Source: Chrysophaeum taylorii
Lineage: Eukaryota; Sar; Pelagophyceae; Pelagomonadales; Pelagomonadaceae
Length of the DNA stretch: 64,000 bases
Assembly: GCA_029834535.1 (NCBI GenBank)
Contig: JAQMWT010000001.1
Coordinates: 25,789 to 89,788 of the forward strand
Reading direction: 5' to 3'
The notes under the pieces were generated by a model. It was not told the origin of the DNA. It worked only from the letters and a program-made list of their open reading frames with translations, and searched no databases. This document shows, in pieces, positions 54,040-64,000 of this stretch. The translations under genes were made by a program, and so were the position numbers. Position 1 is the stretch's first letter; each line of letters begins with the position of its first letter.

Positions 54040-54700
54040 GGCGGGCAAGAAGCGTCGAGTGTGCTCGCGATGACATGCGCAAAATAATCGAGAGCATCAT
54101 CGGCACGATGGAGTCGTTGACGACGGGCTCTTCGATGGCCTGGTCGATGGAAATGTGTGCGATGCCGTGGTGAAAGTCCACAAGCGTCGCAAGGACATCG
54201 CGCTGCTGCTAGAGCTGCGTGATGCGTTTGTCGCGCTTGGCCTCGAGTTCCTCGAGCTTTGAGTTTGCACTCGTAGTGCTTGATCTCGAGCTCGAAATCG
54301 CCGAGATGGGAAACGGTGGCCTTCATTGACGAGCCTGCTTGACATGGCCGACGACTCGCCCGTTGGATTGCCGTTTGCTGGAGGAAGTAGAGCGATTCTG
54401 TTGACACTCCAAATCGGATCAACAAGTCCTAGCAGTCGCATCGGAAGTTGTGATGCTCAAAGACGAGTTTCACAGGATCGCAGACGTTGCACATCGTATA
54501 CGTGGTGCAAACAAAAAGGACCTCGCCGGTGATCGTAAGAGGCCTCCGGCGCTTGGATGCAGTAACTACGCATCTCCGTTTAGGCTGCTCATCACTACGA
54601 CCATCAAAAGAAAGCAAGATCATGGAGAGCAAGAGCAGGCAAGCAGCCCCAGGGCTGCGAAACCGTGGACAACGGGGGATATCGCAAGAAGATGTCAAGC
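54040..54700 (-). pseudogene. Decayed coding relic, unidentified
   Basis: On the minus strand coding-like pieces occur in consecutive but different frames: LTITGEVLFVCTTYTMCNVC, DPVKLVFEHHNFRCDC, MKATVSHLGDFELEIKHYECKLK, LEELEAKRDKRITQL and DFHHGIAHISIDQAIEEPVV, NDSIVPMMLSIILRM. Joined, they would make a protein with a coiled-coil segment. Frame changes lack splice borders. Family not recognised. Confidence 0.35.
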
Positions 54701-55496
54701 CTCGCCTGTTGTGAAGAGGCTGTGATTACGATGGATGCAATGCCCCCTTACCGACCATCAGAGCAAGTGGCTACCGTTGGTGGTAAAGCGGCGAGCGAAC
54801 ACGCGGGCCTCTACTTCGAGGCCACCAGATGTTCTTCAGGACGCTCCGCGTGTCAATTAAGGTCGCTGCCATCGTCGAACAAGACGCTCCAAGCCAGTCA
54901 CGGCGATATTACTGGCGTGGAGCTTGTCGGTCACTCGCTACACCGGCGCGATGTCGGCGACGGCATACCGAGGGAACCTCCGATAGCGGAGCACTATTCC
55001 GGCTTGTGAGCACTCCAAAAGTACATGCATTATTAAGCCATCAAAATGCCTCCTGGCAAAAAAAGTGCGACTTGGAGATCGCAACACGACTGTAAGAGCC
55101 GACGATCAGAAGAAATCGAACAGGAGGTTTCGGAACAAGCATGAGTATTTCAAGGGGGAGTTCGTCAACGATCGTTTTTTTGGACGTATAATTATTAGAA
55201 GATGAAGTCTCATTGAAGATGATTCCCCCATTGAAGGCGGAGGATGAAGCGGAATATGACAAAGAAAATGAAGCTGAGATCGATGTGCTTGAGGTCGAGG
55301 GCGAGTTGGAGGGGTAGGAAAGGGGACTGCTTACGAATTGCTATAGCTCGGGCAACAGCGAACGAGCCACATAATTCGGTCGACGACATCGACCAGCACG
55401 TCAGCAGAAATAATGCGATCGCCAACGGGCGATTTTGTGTCGTGGGCGGCGCAGTTCGTCAATCGAAGAAAAGAGACCTCAAATCGACGAGCACAT

Positions 55497-55800
55497 TGAA
55501 CACGTGGCACCGACTAAGTTTTGGACCTCAAATTCGTTCACATGTGCCGTTCGATTTCGAGCCACATGAAAAACTTTGTATGCTGCGGAGCAGTCGCGTG
55601 TCCAACGATATTAAGCCGAGTAGAACGCCAGCCCGATGCTTTTGATCCCACCAAGGTGAAGGGCGCAAAGCCTTGCAGCCTCAAAGTGATCATTGTCAAC
55701 GACCCTGGGAGATGCTGTCTTCATCAAGGAGTGGTTCGTGTTCGCCGAGGTCGATGAGACCACGACAGTCGATATATTCAACACGAGAGACCTTGTCTAA
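55497..55800 (+). pseudogene. Decayed coding relic, unidentified
   Basis: A plus frame reads MKNFVCCGAVACPTILSRVE, FDPTKVKGAKPCSLKVIIVNDPG, then after a one-base shift DAVFIKEWFVFAEVDETTTV, DIFNTRDLV. The patterning looks protein-like; no family recognised. Confidence 0.3.
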
Positions 55801-56114
55801 AGCAAAAGAAGCGCAAGAAGACAGAGGTCACCACCCCGCGCGTGTGCTCTTTCCGCAACGTAAGATTCAGGAGGAGAGCGAGAATGACTGAGTGCAGAAT
55901 GACAGAGTGCGCTTTGCGGAAATCGCGGCAAAGCCAAGAAGTGCATACCGCACATAAACGCTTTTCATAATCAAGCTTATCAAGGATGTCGACGTCGAAG
56001 TTAAGCGTTTATGTTCCAGAAGGGCCACATCGGCCTAGAATACGACTAATTTATGTAGATCTTGCATTCCACCCGTACAAGCAGCAGACTTGATCTGCGT
56101 CGGAGGCTCATTTT

Positions 56115-56991
56115 TTAACAGGGGCGCCCACTTGAACTTCTCGAGATAGCCGCCGCCCCCAAGAGATGCGTTTTAAATCGCGTCTTCGTCACACCCGTTG
56201 GCGCGCGCCCTCTTGAGACCTCGAGACGGCCATGCTTGGCTGCGTTCAAACACACCCTGCTATCCCACGGACACCCGTTGGCGCGCGCCAACTTGAGGAC
56301 TTCGAGATGGCCCCATTGAGCTGCGTTTGAACACGTCCATGTATCACGCGGACAACCGTTGGCGTGCGCCCACTTGAGGACCTCGAGATGGCCGCCGGCA
56401 GCTGCTCTTATGCACGTCCTCTCATTCCGCGGACACCCGTTGGCGAGATGGCCGTGTTGAGGTGCTTCAGAGCTCGTCTCGGCATTCCACCGACACCCGT
56501 CGGCGCGCGCCCACTTGAGGATCTCGAGATGGCCGCTCGAGCCGCAATCCAGCACACGCTCTCCTCGAGACCGCGATGTTCACGGATGAACCACTCGATG
56601 ACGCCCAGCGCGACGAAATCCTCCAATTCCTCATTGGTTCCTATCGCACATGGCCCTACACCACTCGGCAACCGAACGTTGTCATCGATCTTGGGATTGT
56701 AGTAGCTGTCCGAGGGCACCATCATCTTCACGAGCTCGCGCACGTGCTGGCGCTGGTCGACGCCGACTTTGTCGAAGAGCTTCGAGATTTCGACGTGGTG
56801 ATGCGCTTCTGAGCCATCGCGTCGAGGGCGGCCTCCGAGATGCAGTCGAGCAAACTGTAGACCCACTCCTCGTCTTCATCGACCTTTTTATACAACAGGG
56901 CGCGCTTCGTCTCCAGGTCGTCGTCGGCCTCGTCGTCATCAATGCCCTTGAGAAGTGCGAGCGCGTCCATGTCGACAAGCATCCGCAGCAC
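56115..56991 (-). pseudogene. Ankyrin-repeat gene of the GHLEVLKWARANGC type, frameshifted
   Basis: The N-terminal piece (56728-56991, MLRMLVDMDALALLKGIDDD, WVYSLLDCISEAALDAMAQK) and a second-frame piece (KLFDKVGVDQRQHVRELVKM, EELEDFVALGVIEWFIREH) lead to a third frame (56115-56555) with tandem ankyrin units: SSGHLEILKWARADGCRWN, GGHLEVLKWAHANGCPRDT, WGHLEVLKLARANGCPWDS, HGRLEV. One unit is shortened. This repeat class is widespread in stramenopiles and in giant viruses; the coding context here looks cellular. Two frame changes without splice sites make it a probable pseudogene. Confidence 0.65.
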
Positions 56992-57058
56992 AGTTCGGTT
57001 TGCGTCATTAGTCCTCGCTCGCTTCAGCGGATATTGCCTGGGTCTGGTGCTCTAAGGC

Positions 57059-57255
57059 TCAATCGTGTTTTGGGGCGAAGGAGGAGGTAACGGCGGTGGA
57101 TGGCATTCCGCATTTCTTGCCTAAGTTGATGTGAGCGACCTCGGTATCTTCGTCTCGTTCTTCCTCATCAACCATCTCCAAAGAGTCTTCGGGGATGGCG
57201 CTCCCTGCGTTTTTTGATTCGCCCTCGACGAGGTCGCTATACTTGATCCGGGCCG
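57059..57255 (-). pseudogene. Exon-like fragment, unidentified
   Basis: On the minus strand a splice-acceptor-like TTAATTTTCGCAG is followed by an open frame AAARIKYSDLVEGESKNAGS, acidic EMVDEEERDEDTEVAHI, NLGKKCGMPSTAV, ending at a stop at 57059. It may be the last exon of a gene whose upstream exons are decayed or unrecognised. Confidence 0.3.
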
Positions 57256-57516
57256 CCGCTGCGAAAATTAATGGTCAGTAGGGCAACTTTGTTCGTCTCG
57301 TGCAGGGAGCTCAAGAGCACATTATGGCCACGCTGAACGCAGGCACCCAGCGTCGAGGCAAGAAGGCTGAATGCTAAGGCCGCTAGCGCCAACGTGATCG
57401 CGAGGCAGCGTTGGAGAGCGATGACGAAGCGCACAAACGCCGGGCACGCGCAGCTGAAAACAAGCAGCGATCACGCCTGAGAAAAAGTTGAAGCTGAAGA
57501 CACCGCTCGCAAACAA

Positions 57517-57729
57517 GTGATTGTGTCCGAAAAGAGCGACCTCGCAGCGAGGAAGAGCTACGAGTCTGCAATCTGCTACGATGAAGTTGATCCTGATCCC
57601 TGGGCGTACTTCGCTCTCGCACGAGAGTACACTACTGGCCTTGGCGGCTTACCTTGCGACCCTGGCCAAGCCTCCCGCATACTTCAATTTGCTGGCGCTG
57701 CTGGTGGGGCTGACACCGAAGCCAGCTAG
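57517..57729 (+). pseudogene. Sel1-like repeat relic
   Basis: The plus frame reads KSYESAICYDEVDPDPWAYF, ALAREYTTGLGGLPCDPGQA, SRILQFAGAAGG, fitting one Sel1/TPR-like repeat (xxxYxxGxGGLPxDxxxAxxxLxxAAxxG). Upstream, in another frame, a basic helix (DDEAHKRRARAAENKQRSRLRKK) precedes it. Fragmentary. Confidence 0.35.
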
Positions 57730-58326
57730 GTGACCGACTGGGAGAGCGCATTTTCTCGCAGAAAGACCCCCGGACCTGTGATAGCCTGCGTTAATCTCCA
57801 CCAGCCCCGGATAAGACCTCAGGCGCCCTTCAAACTCACTGGATCATCGACGACGCCGACGCAGTGACTCCTCCAGTCACACAGGATCGTCGAGGCCGAG
57901 TGGCGGAGTCTTCTCCAGCCCGAGGCACAACCAGGGCTAGACCCTAGAACGTAGATCGTCGTGACGGAGCGCCGCAGTTTACCGTCTTCTCTTCTTCTCC
58001 TTCTTAACCCGCACTTTCCCCACATGACGGCAGGCCTGACTCGCTCCGGACCGCTTCGTCGCCTTCGAGGTGCGGGGCGGACGGGCGGCGATGAGCGCAA
58101 ATAAAAGGTGGGGCGCCGGCGCGCGCTTGGGGGTCAAGGGTCGTACACTTGTAACCCACTCTCCTGCAGGCGACCATTAAACCCAACCGTTAGCGTCGAC
58201 CACTAAAGCCTACCGTTTGCGTGTTGTATTCGAACGATACGCGGTCGACACGCGCTGACTTTTGCGACTTCTTGTGAGGCCGGCGGGATTCGCACACTCA
58301 CAGGGTTGTATTCTCAGTGATCGGCG

Positions 58327-61300
58327 ATGTCTCGCGACACCAAGTACGCGCCGCACGCGGTTTTGTTAGCGTTGGCCAAGCGGTCGTATCGGCTCGCCCG
58401 CGCTGAATATGATCAAGAGGGTGACGCCACTTCTGCTGCAGAGAAAGCCGCGGAGGCCGATAAAACCGAGCTGATGGAGATCGAGAATATCTTTGGCGCG
58501 ACCGAGACTGAGATCGACGTGGCGGCGGCCGAGGCGCGATCGAAGGCGACGAAGTTGATGGAGACGGTTGACTATGATCGGTACCGCCCGTGTTCTGGAA
58601 GCATGGAAAGGAGCACCCAGACCCCGCGGTCGAGAACGCGACGCTCGCTTCGATCCCTCCGCCCGAGATTCCTCCGGGGTTCACGCTCTCGCTCCAGGAC
58701 ACGGACCGTCTGTCGAACCTGCAGCTCGAAGCGATCGCTTATGCTACGCTCGCGCATGATGGTGCCTCGCTCCCAGATGGCTCCCGTGCCGGGTTTCTCC
58801 TGGGGGATGGCGCCGGCATGGGAAAAGGACGTGTTTTGGCAGGGCTTGTCGTCGAGAACTGGCGCAAGGGCCGGCGGCGGCACGTATGGGTTTCTGTGAG
58901 CAACGACTTGGCTGAGGACGCCCGGCGTGATCTCCGTGACATCGGGGCTGACTACATCGAGGTGATGGAGCTCAAGGGCTCACAATATCTGTCGCTTCCG
59001 GAGGACGACGGTGTGTACTTCATGACCTACTCTCTGCTGCTGCGGGACCGAGGCGGAGACGAGAATGAGAGCTTCGCTATGCGCAAAGAACGCAAGCTCA
59101 AGACGATCAAGGCCCGCAAGCACGACTCACGTATCGAGCAGATATTCCAGTGGTTTGGCGGTGAGGACGGCGAGGGCCTCCTCATGTTCGACGAAATCCA
59201 CCGAGCGAAAAACCTTGTCTGCGAGCAGCTGGGTGGGCAGCCCACCAAGACGGCGCTCACCGTGCGACAGCTCCAGAACTCGTTGCCGCGTGCCCGTGTG
59301 GTGTACAGCTCGGCAACGGCGGCCTCAGAACCTCGGCATCTTGCTATTATGGATCGCTTGGGCTTGTGGCACAAGGACGCGCGAGGCGAGAAAGAACACG
59401 CCAACGTCTCCACACTGCCGCTCTCCAGGAAGGATGCGCCCTTCCGCTCGCGGAAGGACTTCTTAGATGAGGTGCCGAAGTGCGGTGTTGGAATGATGGA
59501 GCACTGTTCGATGTTGCTCAAGGGGATGGGTCGCCTGTTGAACCGCTCCCTGAGCTTCGACAAGTGCACGTTCGAGACATTAAAAATTCCGCTTGCGTCG
59601 AAGGCCATGCGTATCTACGACGACGCGTCGACCATCTGGCAGGAGCTCCTGACGCTCATCGACGAGCGTCTATCAGTGGCTGTCGAGGCCATCGAGGGCG
59701 ACACCACCCTTGACGATACCCAGAAGGCGTGGAAAACGTCCGAGGAGAAGCGGCGGACGACGAGCGCCAAGGCCTTCTACTTCGGGGCCCACCAGAGGTT
59801 TTTCCGCTCGCTTCTCATGTCGGTCAAAGTGGATGCTGTCGTCGACACCGCGAACAAGGCGCTCCGAGCTGGTCAATGCGTTGTCATTGGCCTGCAATCC
59901 ACCGGCGAGTCGGTCACGCGCCACGCCTCCGACGGGGCGACCGAGGGTGAAGCCTTCGTCGGCTTCGTTAGCGCCCCAAAGTTCACGCTCTGTCGAGCTA
60001 TCAAGCGCTGCCTTGAGACAAAGTACGGCATCGAGGTTGAGCAATACCGCGAGTACGCCGACATAGTAGGCGTCAAGACCGAAGGCGAGAAGAAATCACG
60101 CAAGCGGTTCAAAAATAGGAACGAATATCGAAAAGACGACTTCATCGACGATCGTTCGGACGTCGAAGAAGAAGCCCCCGCGGAGGCGGATGACGACAAC
60201 GACGAGCCCGAGACCAACCTGCCCGAAAGCGAGCTGGAGGTGACCGCGCATGAATTGCTCAAGAGAGCAACCGCGCTCGACCTGCCACCAAACCCACTCG
60301 ACGAGCTTATTGATCGTCTCGGCGGACGTGATGCGGTCGCCGAGCTTACTGGCCGCTCCCAGCGACTCACTGCCGTGGGCGGTGCCATGCCGACATTCGT
60401 CAAGTCGGAGAAACGCGACCTCATGGACGCGGACACCGATGATGAGGCCACCGACAGGAAGCCCGACATGAAATCGGTTGATGTCAAGCCGCTCGACATA
60501 AAGCCGCTCGACATCAAGCCGTTCGACATCAAGCCAGATGAGAAGCGCGGCTTTCTGCGGACTAAACGGAATCACCGGATCCCCGACCCAGATGACACCG
60601 AAGATGAGGAGGATGTTAAGCCACTGCTTATGATCTCGCCCAAGGTCAAGGACGAGAAGTCTCGCCGTCGTTGTGTGATCGCTCTCGATGACGACGACGA
60701 CACCAGTCCAGTCAAGGCGGAGAAGCCGCGTCGCTTGATCGATAAGGAAGATGACGATGGTGATGTTGTCTTTGTGAAGGAGGGGCCGGTGTGCACCGAG
60801 ATCGACGAGTCAAACCTCGTTGATCTGCGTGAAAGCGACGACGACGACGACGACGAAGATGACGACGACCATGATGAGCGGCCGGCGAAAAAGAGCAAGA
60901 AGGACGAGATCATCGCGCCGCGTCGATCGCGCCGTCTAGTTGCGAAGGATAAGGACGAAGAGGAGAAGGACAGACTGCGAGGCGCTGAAAACGCGGCGAG
61001 ACGTAAGGGTGTGTACCCCATCTATGCCCTCAACCAATGCATCGACATCGAAGTCCCGCACGAAGACCCGCTCAAGGCGAAGAACGGCAGAACCCAGTGG
61101 TGGCCGGCCGTGGTCACCAAAATCAAGTTCACCGGTGTGGGTGATCATCCGTACTCGTACACTGGGACTGCCAAAGGCAAAGATGGAACATGGGCTGAGG
61201 AGGTCGACGTCTCGCGGGTCCGCCAGCGGCTCGTTGCAGTCGAGAATCGAAAGGCTGGCTGCGGCGACAGGATCAACATCATTGAGAAAGAAAAGTTCCA

Positions 61301-63140
61301 GAGCGGTCAGAAGCTAGTGGCGATCATTTCGGATGCAGCATCAACAGGCATCAGTCTGCACTCAGAGCGCCGGGTTGCCAACCAGCGCCAACGCGTCCAC
61401 GTAACTCTCGAGCTCCCATGGAGTGCAGACAAAACCATCCAACAGCTCGGGAGGTCCCATCGTTCGAACCAGGCCAACGCGCCGCACTTTATGTTACCGA
61501 TTACCCATGTTGGCGGGGAGCGACGATTTGCAGCGGTTGTCGCCAAGCGGCTCCAGACGCTAGGAGCGTTGACGCAGGGCGATCGTCGCGCCACGGGCCA
61601 CTCGTCGAAGATGGATTTGGACGCCTACAACTTCGACACCAAGTGGGGCGAAATGGCAGTCAAGCAACTGTACAAAATTTGCAAAGCCGAGCTCGACGCC
61701 CTCTTCTACCACAACCAGGGCACTTCCAACACCGCCATACGTGAGGACGCCGACGAATACGACGAAGAAGATGACGACGACGGACAGCTCGGTTTGGTGA
61801 AACGCAATGACAAATACATGATCAGGCCGCCTCCTCTTCGAGACCCTGGCGAGGCCGAGGAGTTGGCCAGAGCGCTTGGTAACGGTCTCGATTCGTTTTC
61901 TAATGACCAAGGACCCGCCATGCTTCGCCACGGGATTGACGATGCGCGTGTCGCTGCGACAGCCAGCAGAATCAACGTCGCCAACGCTGGATATTTTTGG
62001 CTCCGTTTAGTCGGAATCGACGCCGCCGATCCTACCACGCACAAGGGAAGCATGTTTGGGAAGCAGGACTCGCTCGTCAAGCGATTCCTTAATCGCCTCC
62101 TAGGTATGCGTGTCGTGCAACAGGATATGCTCTTCGACTACTTCCTTGCGATCCTGTCGGCCGTCATCGCGCAGGCCATCCGAGACGACACGTACGACGA
62201 GGGCGTTATGGATTTAAGGGGCCGAAGTATCGCATTCAGCCACAATACCAAAGTTGTCCCGTGCCCCGCTTCGCCCTCTCATTTTGTTCTCAACGAGGTG
62301 GACGTTGACCGTGGCATGTCGTGGCAAGAGGCCATCGAGCTCTTCGACGATACTGCCAGAACCAACAAGTTCAAGATACCGCGGGAAGGCGGCATCACTG
62401 CCCTCAGGACCACGACTGCTTTAGCAATGGTCTGCAGCACGGAGACGCGTCCTCACAATGGCTCGTGGTGGCACACGCGATTTGGGTCGTGCGACGGCTT
62501 TTACGTGCCAGCGCGGAATAAGGAATACGTGATCCTAGCGACCGAGATGGGCGACGGCCAAAACGCGTCAATTCATTTTCGTATTCGCCGACCCTACATC
62601 GAGTTCGAGTATAGTGTTAAGGGGATTCTCCAAGAAAAGAACCACCTCGTTGTACGAAATACTGACTACTATCGCTGTGTCTCGGCTCAGGAATTGACCG
62701 ATGCCAAAGCTCGTTGGGTGGCTATGTTCGAATCCCGAAAAAGAAGATGCGGGTGCAGATCATTCAAAAGCAGCACGTGCATGGGGCGAAATTGTACGAA
62801 ACAAAGACGCATCATGAAACATTCGATTCTCACAGGCCCTGTGCTCTTTGGATGGAAGAACGTCGAGCGCATACTCTCAAACAGCAAATGGCACTACAAG
62901 CTAAAAACCGTGCGTGCCGTCGCTAAGGACCCCACAATTGAAGCCGCTGACGAAGTCATCTCCACCCATCCGATCCTCGGCATTGATATTCCTGTCGAAA
63001 TCAAGGACCACATCATCAAGGAACTTGAGTCTCTCACTGACGTCTTCGACGAGCCTCACACACAATCCCCTCCGTTGAAAGATAAGAAACACCGCAAACC
63101 CCTGCGCATCATCGAAAACGACGACAACGGCGATTTCTGA
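58327..63140 (+). CDS. SBNO: Strawberry notch (SBNO)-family helicase-like protein with internal acidic/Tudor-like insertion; one apparent frameshift
   Basis: The ATG at 58327 opens an N-terminal piece that continues, after a one-base shift near 58588 (YRP then VFWKHGKEHPDPAVE), into a 1516-codon frame. SBNO motifs: LSNLQLEAIAYA, Walker A GDGAGMGKGR, LLMFDEIHRAKN (DEAD/H-like box), LPPNPLDELIDRLGGRDAVAELTGR, VAIISDAASTGISL, ELPWSADKTIQQLGRSHRSNQ and GALTQGDRRATG. Between the last two blocks sits a ~280-residue insertion (about 60400-61240): DIKP tandem repeats, poly-Asp/Glu, Lys-rich nuclear signals (PAKKSKKDE) and a WWPAVVTKI... segment that looks like a Tudor/PWWP-type barrel. SBNO proteins act in nuclear transcription and chromatin regulation. 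The frame change may be an assembly error. Confidence 0.9.
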
Positions 63141-63628
63141 GATTCTGGTTTTCACTCGGAGAAAACGTCGTTGCGAGGTCGTCCGAAGTCGACCACATTT
63201 ATATGCTGAGCTTTCACACGCCCCCTCAAAGATACTGCGCTTCTCGATCGGACGAGCCCCAAACTACAATCCCTCAGCCCCTCCGGGTCTCGAGTGCACG
63301 GGTCTCTTCTACCGGGTGCTCCCAGCCCGTTTTCTTGGTCTCGCAACTTCGGGGCTCCCATATCTACACGACTTCCCTACATTGGGCCGCAATCAATCCT
63401 CCACGTTCGCATCCCCTCTCTTAGTAGTCGGCTCTTGAAAAAGACCTGCCACTCCTCGCGTCGGTCTCTTCGGCGGACATTAGTGTATATAATCATCTAA
63501 GGGGCGAACGAGGAGGCCTCAAACGTTTTCTGGCGGCGGCGTTTGGTGGTGTTGAGGCGACATCCCCTCGATGACGAAAAAATATGAGGGTTGTTTTAAA
63601 AGTCGAATGCCAATTGGAGGGTGCGGAA
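63141..63628. other. Spacer downstream of SBNO
   Basis: 488 bp with no recognised gene; overlapping short frames on the plus strand (63203-63500) have no recognisable content. Confidence 0.5.
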
Positions 63629-64000
63629 ATGTGCACAAGACGACTTTTATACAAACCCGGGGCAGCAAGAGTGACTGCTAGCAGATTATTATCGCGCGGT
63701 GGTAGGTTCGGACGAGGGCGTGTCTACGACAGTGCTGGTTCGACGGATAAACCCAAACGCAGGTTATCGCGCGGTGGAATTAGGAAGTTTCTACGACTGT
63801 CGACGCGGCTGGCTCGACGGATGAAAATGGACTGCAAGCACGCGGAGCAATATTATCTCGACCGCATCCGCAACGAACGTCGGGTCCACCTCCTACTTGA
63901 CTATCCTCGAAAAATAAAGTCGGCGTGTTTGTTTATCTGTCTCTGCGACAATCTCACCAATTGGCGCCTTCGCTCAACTTTACAGACATGCTCCTCGAAT
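63629..64000 (+). CDS. Open reading frame running off the right edge, unidentified
   Basis: From an ATG at 63629 the frame is open for 124 codons to the window end. The start MCTRRLLYKPGAARVTA is basic and mitochondrial-presequence-like. An LLSRGG/RLSRGG phrase is repeated ~30 residues apart, followed by MKMDCKHAEQYYLDRIRNER and DYPRKIKSACLFICLCDN. Codon usage in the second half resembles the host genes. No family recognised; the gene is truncated by the edge. Confidence 0.4.
   Translation, partial: MCTRRLLYKPGAARVTASRLLSRGGRFGRGRVYDSAGSTDKPKRRLSRGGIRKFLRLSTRLARRMKMDCKHAEQYYLDRIRNERRVHLLLDYPRKIKSACLFICLCDNLTNWRLRSTLQTCSSN

Larger units (their letters stand above)
53158..58326. other. Relic-rich spacer between the coiled-coil gene and SBNO
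   Basis: About 5.2 kb with no intact gene. The plus strand is purine-rich at about 53590-53910. Several decayed coding pieces are listed separately. The remainder (for example 57730-58326) shows nothing recognisable; the SBNO promoter must lie just before 58327. Confidence 0.5.

Noticed and set aside
53543-54181. 212-codon minus-strand frame as an intact membrane protein
   Set aside because: Its hydrophobic part is the complement of the purine-rich block; only the first ~50 codons look coding and belong to the listed relic.
56115-56555. Giant-virus insertion suggested by GHLEVLKWA ankyrin repeats
   Set aside because: The same repeat class is common in stramenopile nuclear genomes and no other virus-type gene is nearby.
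1-64000. CRISPR array or bacterial operons
   Set aside because: No regularly spaced direct repeats with unique spacers; spliceosomal introns and a copia element show a eukaryotic nuclear origin.

Overview
The window is nuclear DNA from a flagellated protist. Protein-coding genes are GC-rich, use mostly C/G-ending codons, and are either uninterrupted or cut by very short GT-AG introns (about 42-112 nt, several confirmed by frame and domain continuity). A dynein-regulatory-complex subunit implies a 9+2 flagellum. The gene mix (Patched-like SSD protein, TRIC channel, SBNO helicase, WLM-PUB protein, ankyrin repeats of the GHLEVLKWARANGC type) would suit a stramenopile or related alga, but that placement is inference. 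No bacterial operon structure is present.

Layout. 0-6.2 kb: a TRAF-zinc-finger gene cut by the left edge, a UBL-WLM-PUB protease-like gene and a six-exon Patched/NPC1-family gene. 6.2-12 kb: gene-poor DNA with decayed coding relics, a probable 2.5-kb inverted-repeat DNA element carrying AAGTTTGGTCA subterminal motifs, and a nested SINE-like insertion with a 13-bp target duplication. 12-18 kb: a minus-strand run of RhoGAP, SET-domain and large RGS-PH-zinc-finger genes. 18.5-27.1 kb: very compact, with two divergent gene pairs whose start codons lie only 23 bp and 7 bp apart (TRIC / SpoU methyltransferase; class I methyltransferase / WD40 protein), plus METTL26, a CmcJ-like oxygenase and an ankyrin pseudogene. 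27.1-29.6 kb: low-complexity DNA with a Helitron relic. 29.6-33 kb: an FkbM methyltransferase and a DRC2 axonemal gene whose N-terminus is a complete ubiquitin-like domain ending LRGG. 33-36.9 kb: relics and a second SINE-like copy. 36.9-48.5 kb: a complete 11.58-kb Ty1/copia retrotransposon on the minus strand. 48.5-58.3 kb: one large acidic coiled-coil gene and several relics. 58.3-63.1 kb: a strawberry-notch (SBNO) helicase with a large internal insertion. A further open frame runs off the right edge.

The most striking object is the copia element. It has near-identical LTRs (401 and 423 bp), a 5-bp target duplication (GTTAG), a primer-binding site that matches the anticodon arm of initiator tRNA-Met (a half-tRNA primer as in Drosophila copia), a polypurine tract, gag, protease, integrase, RT and RNase H. 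Inserted between protease and integrase is a cytosine-C5 DNA methyltransferase-like module (motifs I, IV with Pro-Cys, VI, VIII QxRxR, IX and X recognisable), and downstream of RNase H there is an additional open region. Methyltransferase capture by retrotransposons is known from dinoflagellates and charophytes; this copy is a candidate further instance. It is broken by mixed stop codons and frame changes.

The second is the ubiquitin-like-DRC2 fusion, which would yield either a UBL-tagged axonemal linker or a precursor cleaved after Gly-Gly. Many genes and relics show single-base frame changes (including SBNO), so part of the apparent damage could be assembly indels; this limits all pseudogene calls here.
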